Source: Comamonas terrae (GTDB taxonomy: Bacteria; Pseudomonadota; Gammaproteobacteria; Burkholderiales; Burkholderiaceae_C). From it: a stretch of 64,000 nt of DNA. Positions 30,999 to 39,111 of this stretch are shown one piece after another (within the stretch, counting starts at the first letter, position 1; the number at the start of each line of letters is the position of its first letter). A program made the position numbers and the translations under genes. Below the pieces are notes generated by a model. The model did not search any database and had not been told where the DNA came from. It saw only the letters and a program-made list of their open reading frames with translations. Where the stretch lies: NCBI RefSeq assembly GCF_001544075.1, contig NZ_BCNT01000016.1, positions 1 through 64,000 of the forward strand, read 5' to 3'.

Positions 30999-31892
30999 TC
31001 ACTCCACGAACCTGCGCAGCCGCGCCTGCAGGAACTCCGTCATGACCTTGACCGCATGCGGCGGGCGGCGATTGGCCAGCGTGATGATGTAGAGCCTGTC
31101 GCCCAGCCCGGACACGCGCCAGTCCGGGCACACTCGCTGCACCGTGCCCGCGCGCAGCTCGTCGATGACCATGTAGCGGGGCAGTGCGGCCACGCCGCAG
31201 CCCGCCATCATCGAATGCTTGAGGAAGGGGAAATGCTCGCTGGTGACATAGGGCTCGCAGTGGAGCTGGATGTCCTGCGAATGGTTGCTGACGGTGATGG
31301 TGTAGGTCTTGCCATCGCCCGGTGGCGTCAGCAGCACGCCATGGGGAATGTCGGCGGGCTGCCTGAACCGATGCGCACGCGCGAAATCGCGGCTCGCATA
31401 CAGCGCGGTCTCGACCGCTCCCAGATCCCGGGCCACCAGCTGCTCGTTCACCGCACTCGCCACCCGCACCGCGATGTCGATCTCGGCGCCCATCAGGTCG
31501 CTCACCCGGTTGGAGAAGAGCACGCGGATGCGCACCTGCGGATGGAGCTTGCGGAACTCGAGCAGCATCTCGGCCAGGTACAGCTCGCCCAGTCCGGTGG
31601 GGATGCTCAGCCGCACGGTTCCCGTCACCTCGTGCTGCAGTGCGTCGATCGAGCCCCGGGCGGCCTCGACCTGCTCGATGATGTTGCGGCCATGCTGGTA
31701 CAGGACCTCGCCGGCCTCGGTCAGCGCAATGCTGCGGGTCGAGCGGTGCAGCAGCCGGGTGCCGAGCGAGGCCTCGAGCGCCTTCAGTTCCTTGCTGACC
31801 TTGGAGCGGGTCACATCACGGCGCCGCGCCGCCTCGCTGAGGCTGCAGGCATCCACCACCTCGACGAAATTTCTGATGAGATTGATATCCAT
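30999..31892 (-). CDS. LysR family transcriptional regulator
   Basis: The N-terminal winged helix is evident (N-F-V-E-V-V-D-A-C-S-L-S-E-A-A-R-R, then S-K-V-S-K-E-L-K-A-L-E-A-S-L-G-T-R-L-L-H-R), followed by a substrate-binding domain in which I-R-V-L-F-S-N-R-V-S-D-L-M-G-A-E-I-D-I-A-V-R marks the CrgA/AaeR branch. It is convergent with the Bug/acyl-CoA synthetase cluster, so it may control that cluster, though LysR targets are more often divergent. It has 297 residues. Confidence 0.9.
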   Translation of the reverse strand: MDINLIRNFVEVVDACSLSEAARRRDVTRSKVSKELKALEASLGTRLLHRSTRSIALTEAGEVLYQHGRNIIEQVEAARGSIDALQHEVTGTVRLSIPTGLGELYLAEMLLEFRKLHPQVRIRVLFSNRVSDLMGAEIDIAVRVASAVNEQLVARDLGAVETALYASRDFARAHRFRQPADIPHGVLLTPPGDGKTYTITVSNHSQDIQLHCEPYVTSEHFPFLKHSMMAGCGVAALPRYMVIDELRAGTVQRVCPDWRVSGLGDRLYIITLANRRPPHAVKVMTEFLQARLRRFVE

Positions 31893-32046
31893 GTTCAGAG
31901 AGGCGTGCCTGTGTTCGGGAACTGAAACATCCGTTCATTCTCGCTCGGACTGCCCCGGCAGTGGTCAGGTGGGCCGGCCTGCCGGAATTCCCGCCCCAGC
32001 CATTGCAGATGCGAAAAAGGCCATGCAATGAAACGGACGCCTGGTA

Positions 32047-32616
32047 TCAGAAACGGTAGGCGTAACGCAGGCGTACAAAGTTTTCGCCGGGGTTGGGCTC
32101 CTTGATGCCGGCATTGGAAAAATGCTGCAGCCGCAGCGACAGCTCGTGCTCCCGCTGTGCGCCGAAGCTGTAGCCCAGGCCCAGCACCTCGGTGAACTGG
32201 AAGGCGGTGCTGAAATCGTGCGTGCTGGTGTGGTACACGCGATGCATCATCGTGCCGCCAAGGCCGGCTTCGGCGAACCAGGGGGAACTGCTTGCGCCGA
32301 AGCGGTAGCGGAAAGTCGCGATGCCTCCGATCTGCGCATAGTTGCGGCGTCCACCGGTTTGCAGGGGGGCATTCCAATCGCTGGCATACAGATCCCAGTG
32401 GAAGGACCAGGGGCCATTGCGCAATGCTTCGACGGGCGCCCAGGGAACCAGAACGCCTAGCGCCAAGGAATAGGTGTCGCCCTGGCCATGCGGAGCAATG
32501 CCGCCCTCTGCATAGAGTCCCAGGGAACGATCGGAGTCTGCATGTGCTGCAGTTGCGGCCAGCAGCAGAGCGGCGGCAGCAAGGCGACGAAGGTGCGGGG
32601 ATGTGGTGGCGACCAT
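32047..32616 (-). CDS. pagL: Lipid A 3-O-deacylase PagL
   Basis: PagL is an outer-membrane beta-barrel esterase that removes the 3-O-linked acyl chain of lipid A and so alters envelope charge and immune recognition. A signal peptide (R-R-L-A-A-A-A-L-L-L-A-A-T-A-A-H-A) precedes a barrel of alternating hydrophobic strands, and the catalytic block Q-H-F-S-N-A-G-I-K-E-P-N-P-G-E-N-F near the C-terminus carries the His-Ser pair and the glutamate; the last residues R-Y-A-Y-R-F end in the aromatic residue typical of barrels. I chose the ATG at 32616 because it sits just before the signal peptide; the frame is open 100 codons further but without coding character. Confidence 0.92.
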   Translation of the reverse strand: MVATTSPHLRRLAAAALLLAATAAHADSDRSLGLYAEGGIAPHGQGDTYSLALGVLVPWAPVEALRNGPWSFHWDLYASDWNAPLQTGGRRNYAQIGGIATFRYRFGASSSPWFAEAGLGGTMMHRVYHTSTHDFSTAFQFTEVLGLGYSFGAQREHELSLRLQHFSNAGIKEPNPGENFVRLRYAYRF

Positions 32617-32993
32617 GAGATTTTCTTTGTTTGTATTGACGGGATTGGAGCTGCTCGCTTGTTCAGGCAAACCATGGCGGTTTTCCATGAACCATGTGAA
32701 GCCGCTGCGTCCGGATTCTTTCGGACGATGGCAGGACCGTGGGAATGTAGATGCCGGGCCGCTGCATGAATAGGGGCGCGCGCTGAAATACAGCGTTCCA
32801 AACTCGGCAACAGTGGTGCTCCGCCATGCTTTGCCCAGGGCGGTTCCTTGGGGCTGAAGTGGCGGCTCGATGTGTGGATGCCTCAATGCGCCGGGAAAAT
32901 CATTGATGCAGGACAAGTTTCCGAGTATTTAACTTGTATTTATGCAGCGCTCACCCGAGATCCGAGCACTGTTTCTATACTCCGCGCCTCTTA

Positions 32994-33007
32994 GTCTTTT
33001 AAAAGAC
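32994..33007. promoter_or_regulatory. 14-bp perfect palindrome near a candidate transcription start
   Basis: GTCTTTTAAAAGAC lies 13 bases after a TATACT, close to where transcription would begin. It may be an operator or the start of a leader hairpin. Confidence 0.35.
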
Positions 33008-33146
33008 CAAAGCGTGGCGGACGGTTGAGGTTGTGGAAATGCGGGCACATGCCTACAGTGACAGCAGCCGTTATCACCTGCTTTTTGACTCTCGGGGCCT
33101 GAAGGCTCGGGAATACACAGTCATCTAGCGATGTGCCCACGCCAGT

Positions 33147-33180
33147 CCTTGCTGTTGCATGTGCGCATTGCAGCAAGGAG
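33147..33180 (+). promoter_or_regulatory. Hairpin that would cover the ribosome site of the molybdenum hydroxylase gene
   Basis: CCTTGCTG (33147-33154) pairs perfectly with CAGCAAGG (33171-33178), which includes the first part of the Shine-Dalgarno AAGGAG (33175-33180) ahead of the GTG at 33189. Confidence 0.5.
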
Positions 33181-33188
33181 TTGGAACC

Positions 33189-35996
33189 GTGTCCAAACTG
33201 GACTTGAATCGGCGCAGTTTTCTGAAAGCTGCCGCCGCCATGGGCGTGATTGCAAGCGTGCGCCCGGTCAAAGACGCGCTCGCGGAATTGATCACGCCCG
33301 CCGGGGGCCAGGAAACCCACTGGATCAGCGGCAACACGCTCAATTACCGCCGCGACGGTCTGGCCAAGGTCACCGGGCAGAAGGTCTTTGCCATCGACCT
33401 GCGCGCCCGGGACATGCAGGGCTGGCCCGACAAGCAGTCGCATGCGCTGACCATCCACATCCCGCGCGCCGACCGCATCTACGAAGGCCTGGACCTGTCG
33501 GTGCTGGGCAGCGACTACCAGCCCGATGTGCTGATCGACGCAGAGTCCATCGCCGCCGACGGACTGCGCATGCCCGATCCCGGCTTTTACGGCGAGTTCT
33601 TCGTCAAGAAGGGCCAGCTTTCCCCCATGCTGGGCCACCCGGTGGCCGTGGCCATTTGGCACGACTACGAGAAGTTCCGCGTGGCCAACCAGCGCCTGCG
33701 CTTCAACGATGCCATCTTCCGCTTCGGCGCCGAGGCCGCCCAGCCGCCGCGCGCGCCCTACGTGGCCGCGCGCTATGTGCGCGTGCAGGGCGAGGACGCC
33801 TATGGCGAGGACAAGTTCTCGCCGATGAAGAACACCGTCATCTGGCCGCAGCTCGACGAAAAGGGCGTGCACTGGCCCGACCAGAACCACCCGGCTTTCG
33901 GCGCGCTGATGCGCGAGTCGGCCCGCATCCAGGCCGAGATGAAGCAGCCCAGGGAAGGCCTGCGCACCTTCGCCCGCAAGTACTACAGCCAGTCCATCGA
34001 GCACGTGGCCATGGAGATGGAGAACGGCTTGGCTTGGTACGAGCAGGGCAGCGGCACGCTGCACATGGTGGCGGCGAGTCAGGCGCCCTACGGCACGGCC
34101 GAGCATGTGATGCACATGCTCAAGGACAGCAGGCTGCCCTTGAACCAGCTGGACTACATCAGCGCCTACACCGTGGGCTACGGCCAGAAGGAGCACCATC
34201 CCTTCCCGTTCTACGTGGCGCTGGCGTCGCTGTATGCCCAGGGCCGCCCGGTGCGGCTGGCGCTGGACCGCTGGAAGCATTTCCAGTTCGCGCTCAAGCG
34301 CCATCCCTTCGACGTGGAGACCGCGATCTCGGTGGACCAGGACGGCAAGTTCCACGCGCTGACCTGCCACATGGTGGGCGACGGCGGCGGCGTGGCCAAC
34401 TTCAGCCCCTCGGTGGGCACGGTGGCGGTGACGGCGGCGCAGTCCATCTACTACTTCCCCGAGAGCGACCTGTCGACCGAGGTGCATCCCTCCATCGGCG
34501 TGACGGCCGGCTCCATGCGCGGCTACGGCACGGTGCAGTCCATGGCCTACACCGAGATGCTGGTCGACGAGATCGCCCAGGAGATCGGCCTGGACGCCAT
34601 CGAACTGCGCCAGCGCAACGTGCTCAAGAGCAGCATGAAGAACACCCAGGGCGCGTCGCCCTCGGGCCACCTGCGCATCGGCGAGATCCTCGAGATGGCC
34701 GCCAAGGACCCGATGTGGACCGAGCGCGCCAAGCGCAAGGCCGACTTCGAGGCGGCCAACCCCGGCCTGCTCTACGGCATAGGCTTCGGCGCGGTGCAGA
34801 AGGACTTCGGCACGGGCGCGGAAGCCTCGATCGCACAGCTCGAGATCACGCCCGAGGGCCGCATCAGGATGCGCCACATCGCCACCGAGATCGGCACCGG
34901 CAGCACCACGGCGCAGCTGGTGGCGGTCGAGCCCTTCCTGGGCCGCCCGGCGGACGACGTGGACTTTGCGGTGAATCAGTGGGACAACCTGCCGCTGCAC
35001 ACCAAGGACGAGCCCTACACCACGCCCCAGGCCAAGGAAGACGAGCTGGCCAGGGACCCGACCTGGACGCCGCGCCTGGTCTCGCCGGTGTCGGCCTCGA
35101 ACTCGGCCTACTACTTCCGCCACGCCACGCAGCAGGCCGCGCAGCTGCTGCTCAAGCTCTGCCTGTGGCCCGCGGCCCAGTCCATCTGGTCCAGCAAGGA
35201 AGGCGGCGGCCAGCTGCTGCCCAGCACCGTCACCGAAGACATGCTGGAGTGGCGCGACCGCATGCTCGTGGCCGAAGGCCTGGAGCCGCTCAGCCTGGAG
35301 CGCCTGGCCGCCCGCGCGCACGAGCTGGGCATCGTGACCGGCGTGTGCGTGCATGCCTTCAACCGCTGGGCCTGGGCCAAGGCCGACTTCACGGTCGATG
35401 GCCGCAAGTTCCAGGCCATGGTCGACGCGCTGTCCGTACAGTACGGCAAGGGTGCGAGCGATGCCAAGAAGGCCTCCATGAAGCATGGCGGCTACGCCTT
35501 CATCGCGCGCGACAAGGTCTACTACCCTCCGGTGCAGCGCACCAACGCGGGCACGGTGTACTACGCGCCTTGCGCGACCATGGTGGAGCTGTCCGTGGCT
35601 CCGGGTACGGGCAAAGTGAACATCCTCTCGCACAAGACCTGGCTGGAATGCGGCACGCAGATCGTGCCCGAGCTGGTCTCGGGCCAGATCCAGGGCGGCG
35701 TGGCCATGGGCATAGGCCACGCGCTGTACGAAGACTTGCCGCGCCACGAGACCGGCCCCGGCAACGGCCAGTGGAGCTTGAACCGCTACCACGTGCCGCG
35801 TGCCAGCGAAGTGGCCGTGTGGAAGGCCGAGGGCGTGGTGCTGCCGCCGCTGTCGCGCACCGACCCGCCCAAGGGCATGGCCGAGGTGGTGATGATTCCG
35901 GTGGTCGCCGCCTGCGTCAACGCCATCGCCCACGCCACCGGCAAGCGCTTCCATGCCACCCCCGTGACCCCCGACAAGATCAAAGAGGCCCTGTGA
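33189..35996 (+). CDS. Periplasmic xanthine-oxidase-family molybdopterin-binding catalytic subunit
   Basis: The 935-residue large subunit belongs to the aldehyde/isoquinoline/nicotinate hydroxylases. A Tat signal, L-N-R-R-S-F-L-K-A-A-A-A-M-G, indicates folded export with its cofactor. Molybdopterin-binding glycine-rich segments are visible (G-S-M-R-G-Y-G-T-V-Q, G-T-G-S-T-T-A, G-Q-I-Q-G-G-V-A-M-G-I-G), and K-G-M-A-E-V-V near the end keeps the catalytic glutamate position of G-x-x-E-P enzymes. The GTG start follows AAGGAG by 8 bases; an ATG 30 bases upstream lies inside the hairpin loop. The stop overlaps the next start. The substrate (an aldehyde or N-heterocycle) is unknown. Confidence 0.9.
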   Translation: MSKLDLNRRSFLKAAAAMGVIASVRPVKDALAELITPAGGQETHWISGNTLNYRRDGLAKVTGQKVFAIDLRARDMQGWPDKQSHALTIHIPRADRIYEGLDLSVLGSDYQPDVLIDAESIAADGLRMPDPGFYGEFFVKKGQLSPMLGHPVAVAIWHDYEKFRVANQRLRFNDAIFRFGAEAAQPPRAPYVAARYVRVQGEDAYGEDKFSPMKNTVIWPQLDEKGVHWPDQNHPAFGALMRESARIQAEMKQPREGLRTFARKYYSQSIEHVAMEMENGLAWYEQGSGTLHMVAASQAPYGTAEHVMHMLKDSRLPLNQLDYISAYTVGYGQKEHHPFPFYVALASLYAQGRPVRLALDRWKHFQFALKRHPFDVETAISVDQDGKFHALTCHMVGDGGGVANFSPSVGTVAVTAAQSIYYFPESDLSTEVHPSIGVTAGSMRGYGTVQSMAYTEMLVDEIAQEIGLDAIELRQRNVLKSSMKNTQGASPSGHLRIGEILEMAAKDPMWTERAKRKADFEAANPGLLYGIGFGAVQKDFGTGAEASIAQLEITPEGRIRMRHIATEIGTGSTTAQLVAVEPFLGRPADDVDFAVNQWDNLPLHTKDEPYTTPQAKEDELARDPTWTPRLVSPVSASNSAYYFRHATQQAAQLLLKLCLWPAAQSIWSSKEGGGQLLPSTVTEDMLEWRDRMLVAEGLEPLSLERLAARAHELGIVTGVCVHAFNRWAWAKADFTVDGRKFQAMVDALSVQYGKGASDAKKASMKHGGYAFIARDKVYYPPVQRTNAGTVYYAPCATMVELSVAPGTGKVNILSHKTWLECGTQIVPELVSGQIQGGVAMGIGHALYEDLPRHETGPGNGQWSLNRYHVPRASEVAVWKAEGVVLPPLSRTDPPKGMAEVVMIPVVAACVNAIAHATGKRFHATPVTPDKIKEAL

Positions 35997-36568
35997 TGTC
36001 CTCCGACCGCATCCAATTCTCTGCCACCATCAACCGCAAAAAAGTAGGCCCCGTCGACGTTCCCAAGGACTTGATGATGATCGAGTTCCTGCAGGAATAC
36101 GCGGGCATGAACGGCACCCGCCTGGGCTGCGGCCAGGGCGTGTGCCGCGCCTGCACCATCATCGTGGACGACCCGGAGAAGGGCTCCATCACCGTGCCCG
36201 CCTGCGTGACCGGCGTGACCTGGCTCAATGGCAAGACCATCCGCACCGTCGAGGGCATCGCCTCGGTGGACGACAAGGGCGTGGTCCATCCGTCGCCGGT
36301 GCAGAAGGCCTTCCTGGAGCACTACTCCTTCCAGTGCGGCTACTGCACGCCGGGCTTCGTGAACTCGGCCACCGTGCTGGTGGAAAAGCTCGAGAAGCAT
36401 CCCGTGCCCGCCGACGACGTGGAAAAGGCCATCGAGCAGCAGCTCGAGCCCCACATCTGCCGCTGCACCGGCTACGTGCGCTATTACAACGCCGTGCGCG
36501 ACGTGATCCTGAAGACGCCGGGCCTGACCACGGGCAAGCGCACCAAGGAGGTGGTGAACAATGGCTAA
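35996..36568 (+). CDS. [2Fe-2S] subunit of the molybdenum hydroxylase
   Basis: This 190-residue protein has the two cluster domains of the small subunit: plant-ferredoxin-type C-G-Q-G-V-C-R-A-C with a following P-A-C (Cys45, 50, 53 and about 68), and the helical domain with C-G-Y-C and C-R-C-T-G-Y. It relays electrons from the molybdenum centre to the cytochrome. The start overlaps the large-subunit stop by one base (TGATG) and its end overlaps the cytochrome gene by 8 bases, so the three are made together. No signal peptide is seen, so it probably rides with the Tat-exported large subunit. Confidence 0.93.
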   Translation: MSSDRIQFSATINRKKVGPVDVPKDLMMIEFLQEYAGMNGTRLGCGQGVCRACTIIVDDPEKGSITVPACVTGVTWLNGKTIRTVEGIASVDDKGVVHPSPVQKAFLEHYSFQCGYCTPGFVNSATVLVEKLEKHPVPADDVEKAIEQQLEPHICRCTGYVRYYNAVRDVILKTPGLTTGKRTKEVVNNG

Positions 36569-37853
36569 ACGCAGCTGGATCAAGGGCCTGGGCCTGGCCG
36601 TGGTGGCCGGCGTGCTGGTGGCAGGCGGCATGTACTGGTGGGGCAGCTCCAGCAGCGTGCCGCCGGCGACGGTGGACTTTGCCAAGCTGGATGCCAAGGA
36701 GTTCGATGCGCTGTACAAGCGCGGCGAGCAGGTGTTCCGCGCCGGCGACTGCGCGGCCTGCCATAGCTCGCCGACCACAGGCGCGGAGCTCGCGGGCGGC
36801 GTGCCCATGGTCACGCCCATGGGCACGCTCTACGGCACCAACATCTCGCCGTCCAAGGAGCACGGCATCGGCAACTGGACGGCCGACGACCTGTACCGCG
36901 CGGTGGCAGCCGGCATCGCCCCCGGCCGCAAGAATCTGTATCCGGCCATGCCGTATGCCAGCTACCACCAGGTCACGCGCGCCGACGTCGATGCGCTGTG
37001 GGTGTGGCTGATGAAGCAGCCCGCGGTCGAAGTGGCCAACAAGCCCAGCGAGATGCATTTCCCGTTCAGCATCCGTCCGGCCGTGGCCATGTGGAATGCG
37101 CTCAACCGCCCCGCAGCCAGGGAATTCGACATGTCCGTGGATGAACTGGTGCGCGGCAAATATCTGGTGGATGTGCTGGGCCATTGTGCCGAGTGCCACA
37201 GCCCGCGCACGGCCACGTTTGCCATGGACGCCTCGCGCTACCTGGAAGGCAATACCATCGAAGGCTCGTACGCTCCGGCCATCACGCCAGATGCCCTGAG
37301 CCAGCGCGGCTGGACCAAGGACGATCTGGTCAGGTTCTTCCGCACCGGCGTGTCGCCGCAGGGCGTGATGACCTTCCGCATGGCTTCGGTGCTGGACCAT
37401 TCGACCTCGCGCATGGCCGAGGCGGACGTGCGCGCCATGGCCGCCTACCTGACGCAGAACCGCGAGATGCCCGGCCCCAACGCGCAGCTTGCCGCCGTGC
37501 CCGAAGGCCAGGTCAACGTCAAGGGCGAGCACCTGTACCTGGGCTTGTGTGCGGGCTGCCACGGCGCGCAGGGCGCGGGCCAGCCGCACTCGTCCGTGCC
37601 CATGAGCACCAACACCACGGCCATGTTCCCCACGCCGATCAACCTGATCCGGGTGATCCGCGAGGGCGTGCATGAGCGCGACCTGGCCCACGGCGAGCGC
37701 ATGCAGGCCATGCCCGGCTTTGCTGACAGGCTGAGCGACGAGGAGATGGCCGACCTGGTCAACTACATGCGCCAGACCTGGGGCGGCCGCCCCGGCGACG
37801 TGACGGCAGCGCAGGTGGCCGAGCATGTGAAGACCATCGACAGCAGCCACTGA
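36561..37853 (+). CDS. Membrane-anchored tri-haem cytochrome c subunit
   Basis: Three haem-binding sites are seen: C-A-A-C-H (from Cys64), C-A-E-C-H (from Cys209) and C-A-G-C-H (from Cys330), each in a class I cytochrome c domain. The N-terminal helix (about residues 8-28) is not followed by a clear cleavage site and probably anchors the protein in the inner membrane. It resembles the cytochrome subunits of alcohol and nicotinate dehydrogenases and would pass electrons from the hydroxylase to the respiratory chain. A strong terminator follows, closing this three-gene operon. Confidence 0.92.
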   Translation: MAKRSWIKGLGLAVVAGVLVAGGMYWWGSSSSVPPATVDFAKLDAKEFDALYKRGEQVFRAGDCAACHSSPTTGAELAGGVPMVTPMGTLYGTNISPSKEHGIGNWTADDLYRAVAAGIAPGRKNLYPAMPYASYHQVTRADVDALWVWLMKQPAVEVANKPSEMHFPFSIRPAVAMWNALNRPAAREFDMSVDELVRGKYLVDVLGHCAECHSPRTATFAMDASRYLEGNTIEGSYAPAITPDALSQRGWTKDDLVRFFRTGVSPQGVMTFRMASVLDHSTSRMAEADVRAMAAYLTQNREMPGPNAQLAAVPEGQVNVKGEHLYLGLCAGCHGAQGAGQPHSSVPMSTNTTAMFPTPINLIRVIREGVHERDLAHGERMQAMPGFADRLSDEEMADLVNYMRQTWGGRPGDVTAAQVAEHVKTIDSSH

Positions 37854-37874
37854 GCGGCTTTCTCGCCCAGGCTC

Positions 37875-37909
37875 AAAAGGCCACGGACGCCCGGCGTCCG
37901 TGGCCTTTT
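37875..37909 (+). terminator. Rho-independent terminator after the cytochrome gene
   Basis: A 15-bp perfect stem (37875-37889 with 37895-37909) with loop CCCGG ends in a T-tract. Confidence 0.93.
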
Positions 37910-37930
37910 TCATGGGTCTCTTCTTTAAAA

Positions 37931-37943
37931 TATACAATGTATA
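37931..37943. promoter_or_regulatory. Candidate TetR operator before the DHFR-like gene
   Basis: TATACA-A-TGTATA is a perfect 13-bp palindrome 4 bases before the AAGGAG ribosome site. The surrounding sequence is AT-rich and TATAAA-like, as expected of a promoter. The TetR gene two frames on is the obvious candidate regulator. Confidence 0.6.
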
Positions 37944-37959
37944 AATAAAGGAGTATTCC

Positions 37960-38496
37960 ATGGTCACTGCCCATGTTTTCATCGCCACCAGCCTCGACGG
38001 CTTCATCGCCCGCCCCGACGGCGACATCGCCTGGCTGCTGCGGCGCGACGATCCCGCCGAGGACCACGGCTACCACGACTTCATCGCCGACAAGGATCTG
38101 ATCGTGATGGGCCGCGGCACCTACGAGGCCGTGGCCGGCTTTGACCCCTGGCCCTACGACCGCCCGGTCGTCGTGCTGTCGCGCCAGCTGGCCGGCACGG
38201 TCGTGCCCGAGGCGCTGCGCGGCAAGGTGCGGTTCGCCGCGCAAACGCCCCGGCAGCTGCTGGAGGAGCTGGCGCAGCAGAACGTGCGCCGCATCTACGT
38301 GGACGGCGGGCAGCTGATCCAGTCCTTCCTGCGCGAGGGCCTGGTCAGCGACATGGTCATCACCACGGTGCCTGTGCTGCTGGGCGCGGGCCGCCCGCTG
38401 TTCGGCGCCGTGCCGCACGACATCGACTGGACGCTGGTGGCCAGCCGAAGCTTTGCCTCGGGCCTGGTGCAGTCCACCTATCGGCGGGCACCATGA
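37960..38496 (+). CDS. Dihydrofolate reductase / RibD-like family protein
   Basis: The 178-residue protein has the RibD C-terminal/DHFR-like fold: F-I-A-T-S-L-D-G-F-I-A near the start, I-V-M-G-R-G-T-Y-E-A-V and R-P-V-V-V-L-S, Y-V-D-G-G-Q-L-I-Q-S-F-L and a closing L-F-G. Members bind NADPH, but the substrate of such stand-alone proteins is generally unknown; it is probably not the cell's main folate enzyme. Its stop overlaps the TetR start by ATGA, and both are likely under control of the palindrome upstream. Confidence 0.85.
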   Translation: MVTAHVFIATSLDGFIARPDGDIAWLLRRDDPAEDHGYHDFIADKDLIVMGRGTYEAVAGFDPWPYDRPVVVLSRQLAGTVVPEALRGKVRFAAQTPRQLLEELAQQNVRRIYVDGGQLIQSFLREGLVSDMVITTVPVLLGAGRPLFGAVPHDIDWTLVASRSFASGLVQSTYRRAP

Positions 38497-39050
38497 GCCG
38501 CCCGCGTGGCCGCCCGGCCCAGGGAGCGGGCGTGAACCGGGAGAGCATTCTGGCCGCGGCGCTGGAGCTGCTGGAAGAGGGCGGCGGCAAGGGACTGAGC
38601 ATGCGCGCCCTGGCTGCGCGGCTGGGCGTCACGCCCATGAGTCTTTATCACCATGTGCAGGACCATGCCGCACTGTTGCGGGCACTCTCGGACCGCATCT
38701 ATGGCGAAGTGATGGACGGACAGGAAGAGGGCGTAGCCCCGCTGGAGGTCATCCGAGGGCTGCTGTGCCGCTATCACGATGCGGTGGGCAGGCACCCCCA
38801 GCTGACGCTGGCCATCTTTTCCGAACCCGCTGCTTTTGCCGGGGTCAGCCGGCAGATCACCGATCACCTGACGGCGCAGTTGGCCGCTATCACGTCCGAG
38901 CCCGTGCTGTGGCGCGACATACTGATCGATCATGCGCATGGCAGCGGCTTGGCGCTGGCGTCGGCACGGGGCAGGCCTGGAGAAGCCCCAATGCTGAGCG
39001 AACGGTACCGGCAGGCGCTGGACCGGTTGCTGGCGAGGCTTGCCCCATGA
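38493..39050 (+). CDS. TetR family transcriptional regulator
   Basis: The helix-turn-helix is clear (I-L-A-A-A-L-E-L-L-E-E-G-G-G-K-G-L-S-M-R, then A-L-A-A-R-L-G-V-T-P-M-S-L-Y-H-H-V), followed by a helical ligand domain of the TetR_C type. It has 185 residues. The gene overlaps the DHFR-like gene by 4 bases, so it is co-expressed, and the TATACA-A-TGTATA palindrome before that gene suggests autoregulation. The ligand is unknown. Confidence 0.9.
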   Translation: MSRPRGRPAQGAGVNRESILAAALELLEEGGGKGLSMRALAARLGVTPMSLYHHVQDHAALLRALSDRIYGEVMDGQEEGVAPLEVIRGLLCRYHDAVGRHPQLTLAIFSEPAAFAGVSRQITDHLTAQLAAITSEPVLWRDILIDHAHGSGLALASARGRPGEAPMLSERYRQALDRLLARLAP

Positions 39051-39111
39051 CTAGCCGCTTCTGGTCCGCACCCCGCCTGTGGCATATTTCTCGCGAAGTG
39101 AAATTGCATGA

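Larger units (their letters stand above)
32617..33188. other. 572-base divergent intergenic region between pagL and the molybdenum hydroxylase operon
   Basis: No gene is supported here. It holds a TATACT at 32976-32981 that may be a -10 box, the palindrome GTCTTTTAAAAGAC at 32994-33007, and a hairpin covering the ribosome site of the right-hand operon (33147-33178). The left part (32617-32900) shows nothing I can interpret. Confidence 0.5.

Noticed and set aside
32991..35954. 987-residue open frame opposite the molybdenum hydroxylase gene
   Set aside because: Shadow of a strongly identified gene in high-GC DNA, with no domain and no ribosome site.
33131..35995. Extension of the 2Fe-2S gene frame back through the large subunit to give 1145 residues
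   Set aside because: It is an alternate frame of the molybdopterin gene; the true start is the ATG at 35996.
36225..38027. 600-residue minus-strand frame across the 2Fe-2S and cytochrome genes
   Set aside because: Crosses two real genes and a terminator; no motif.
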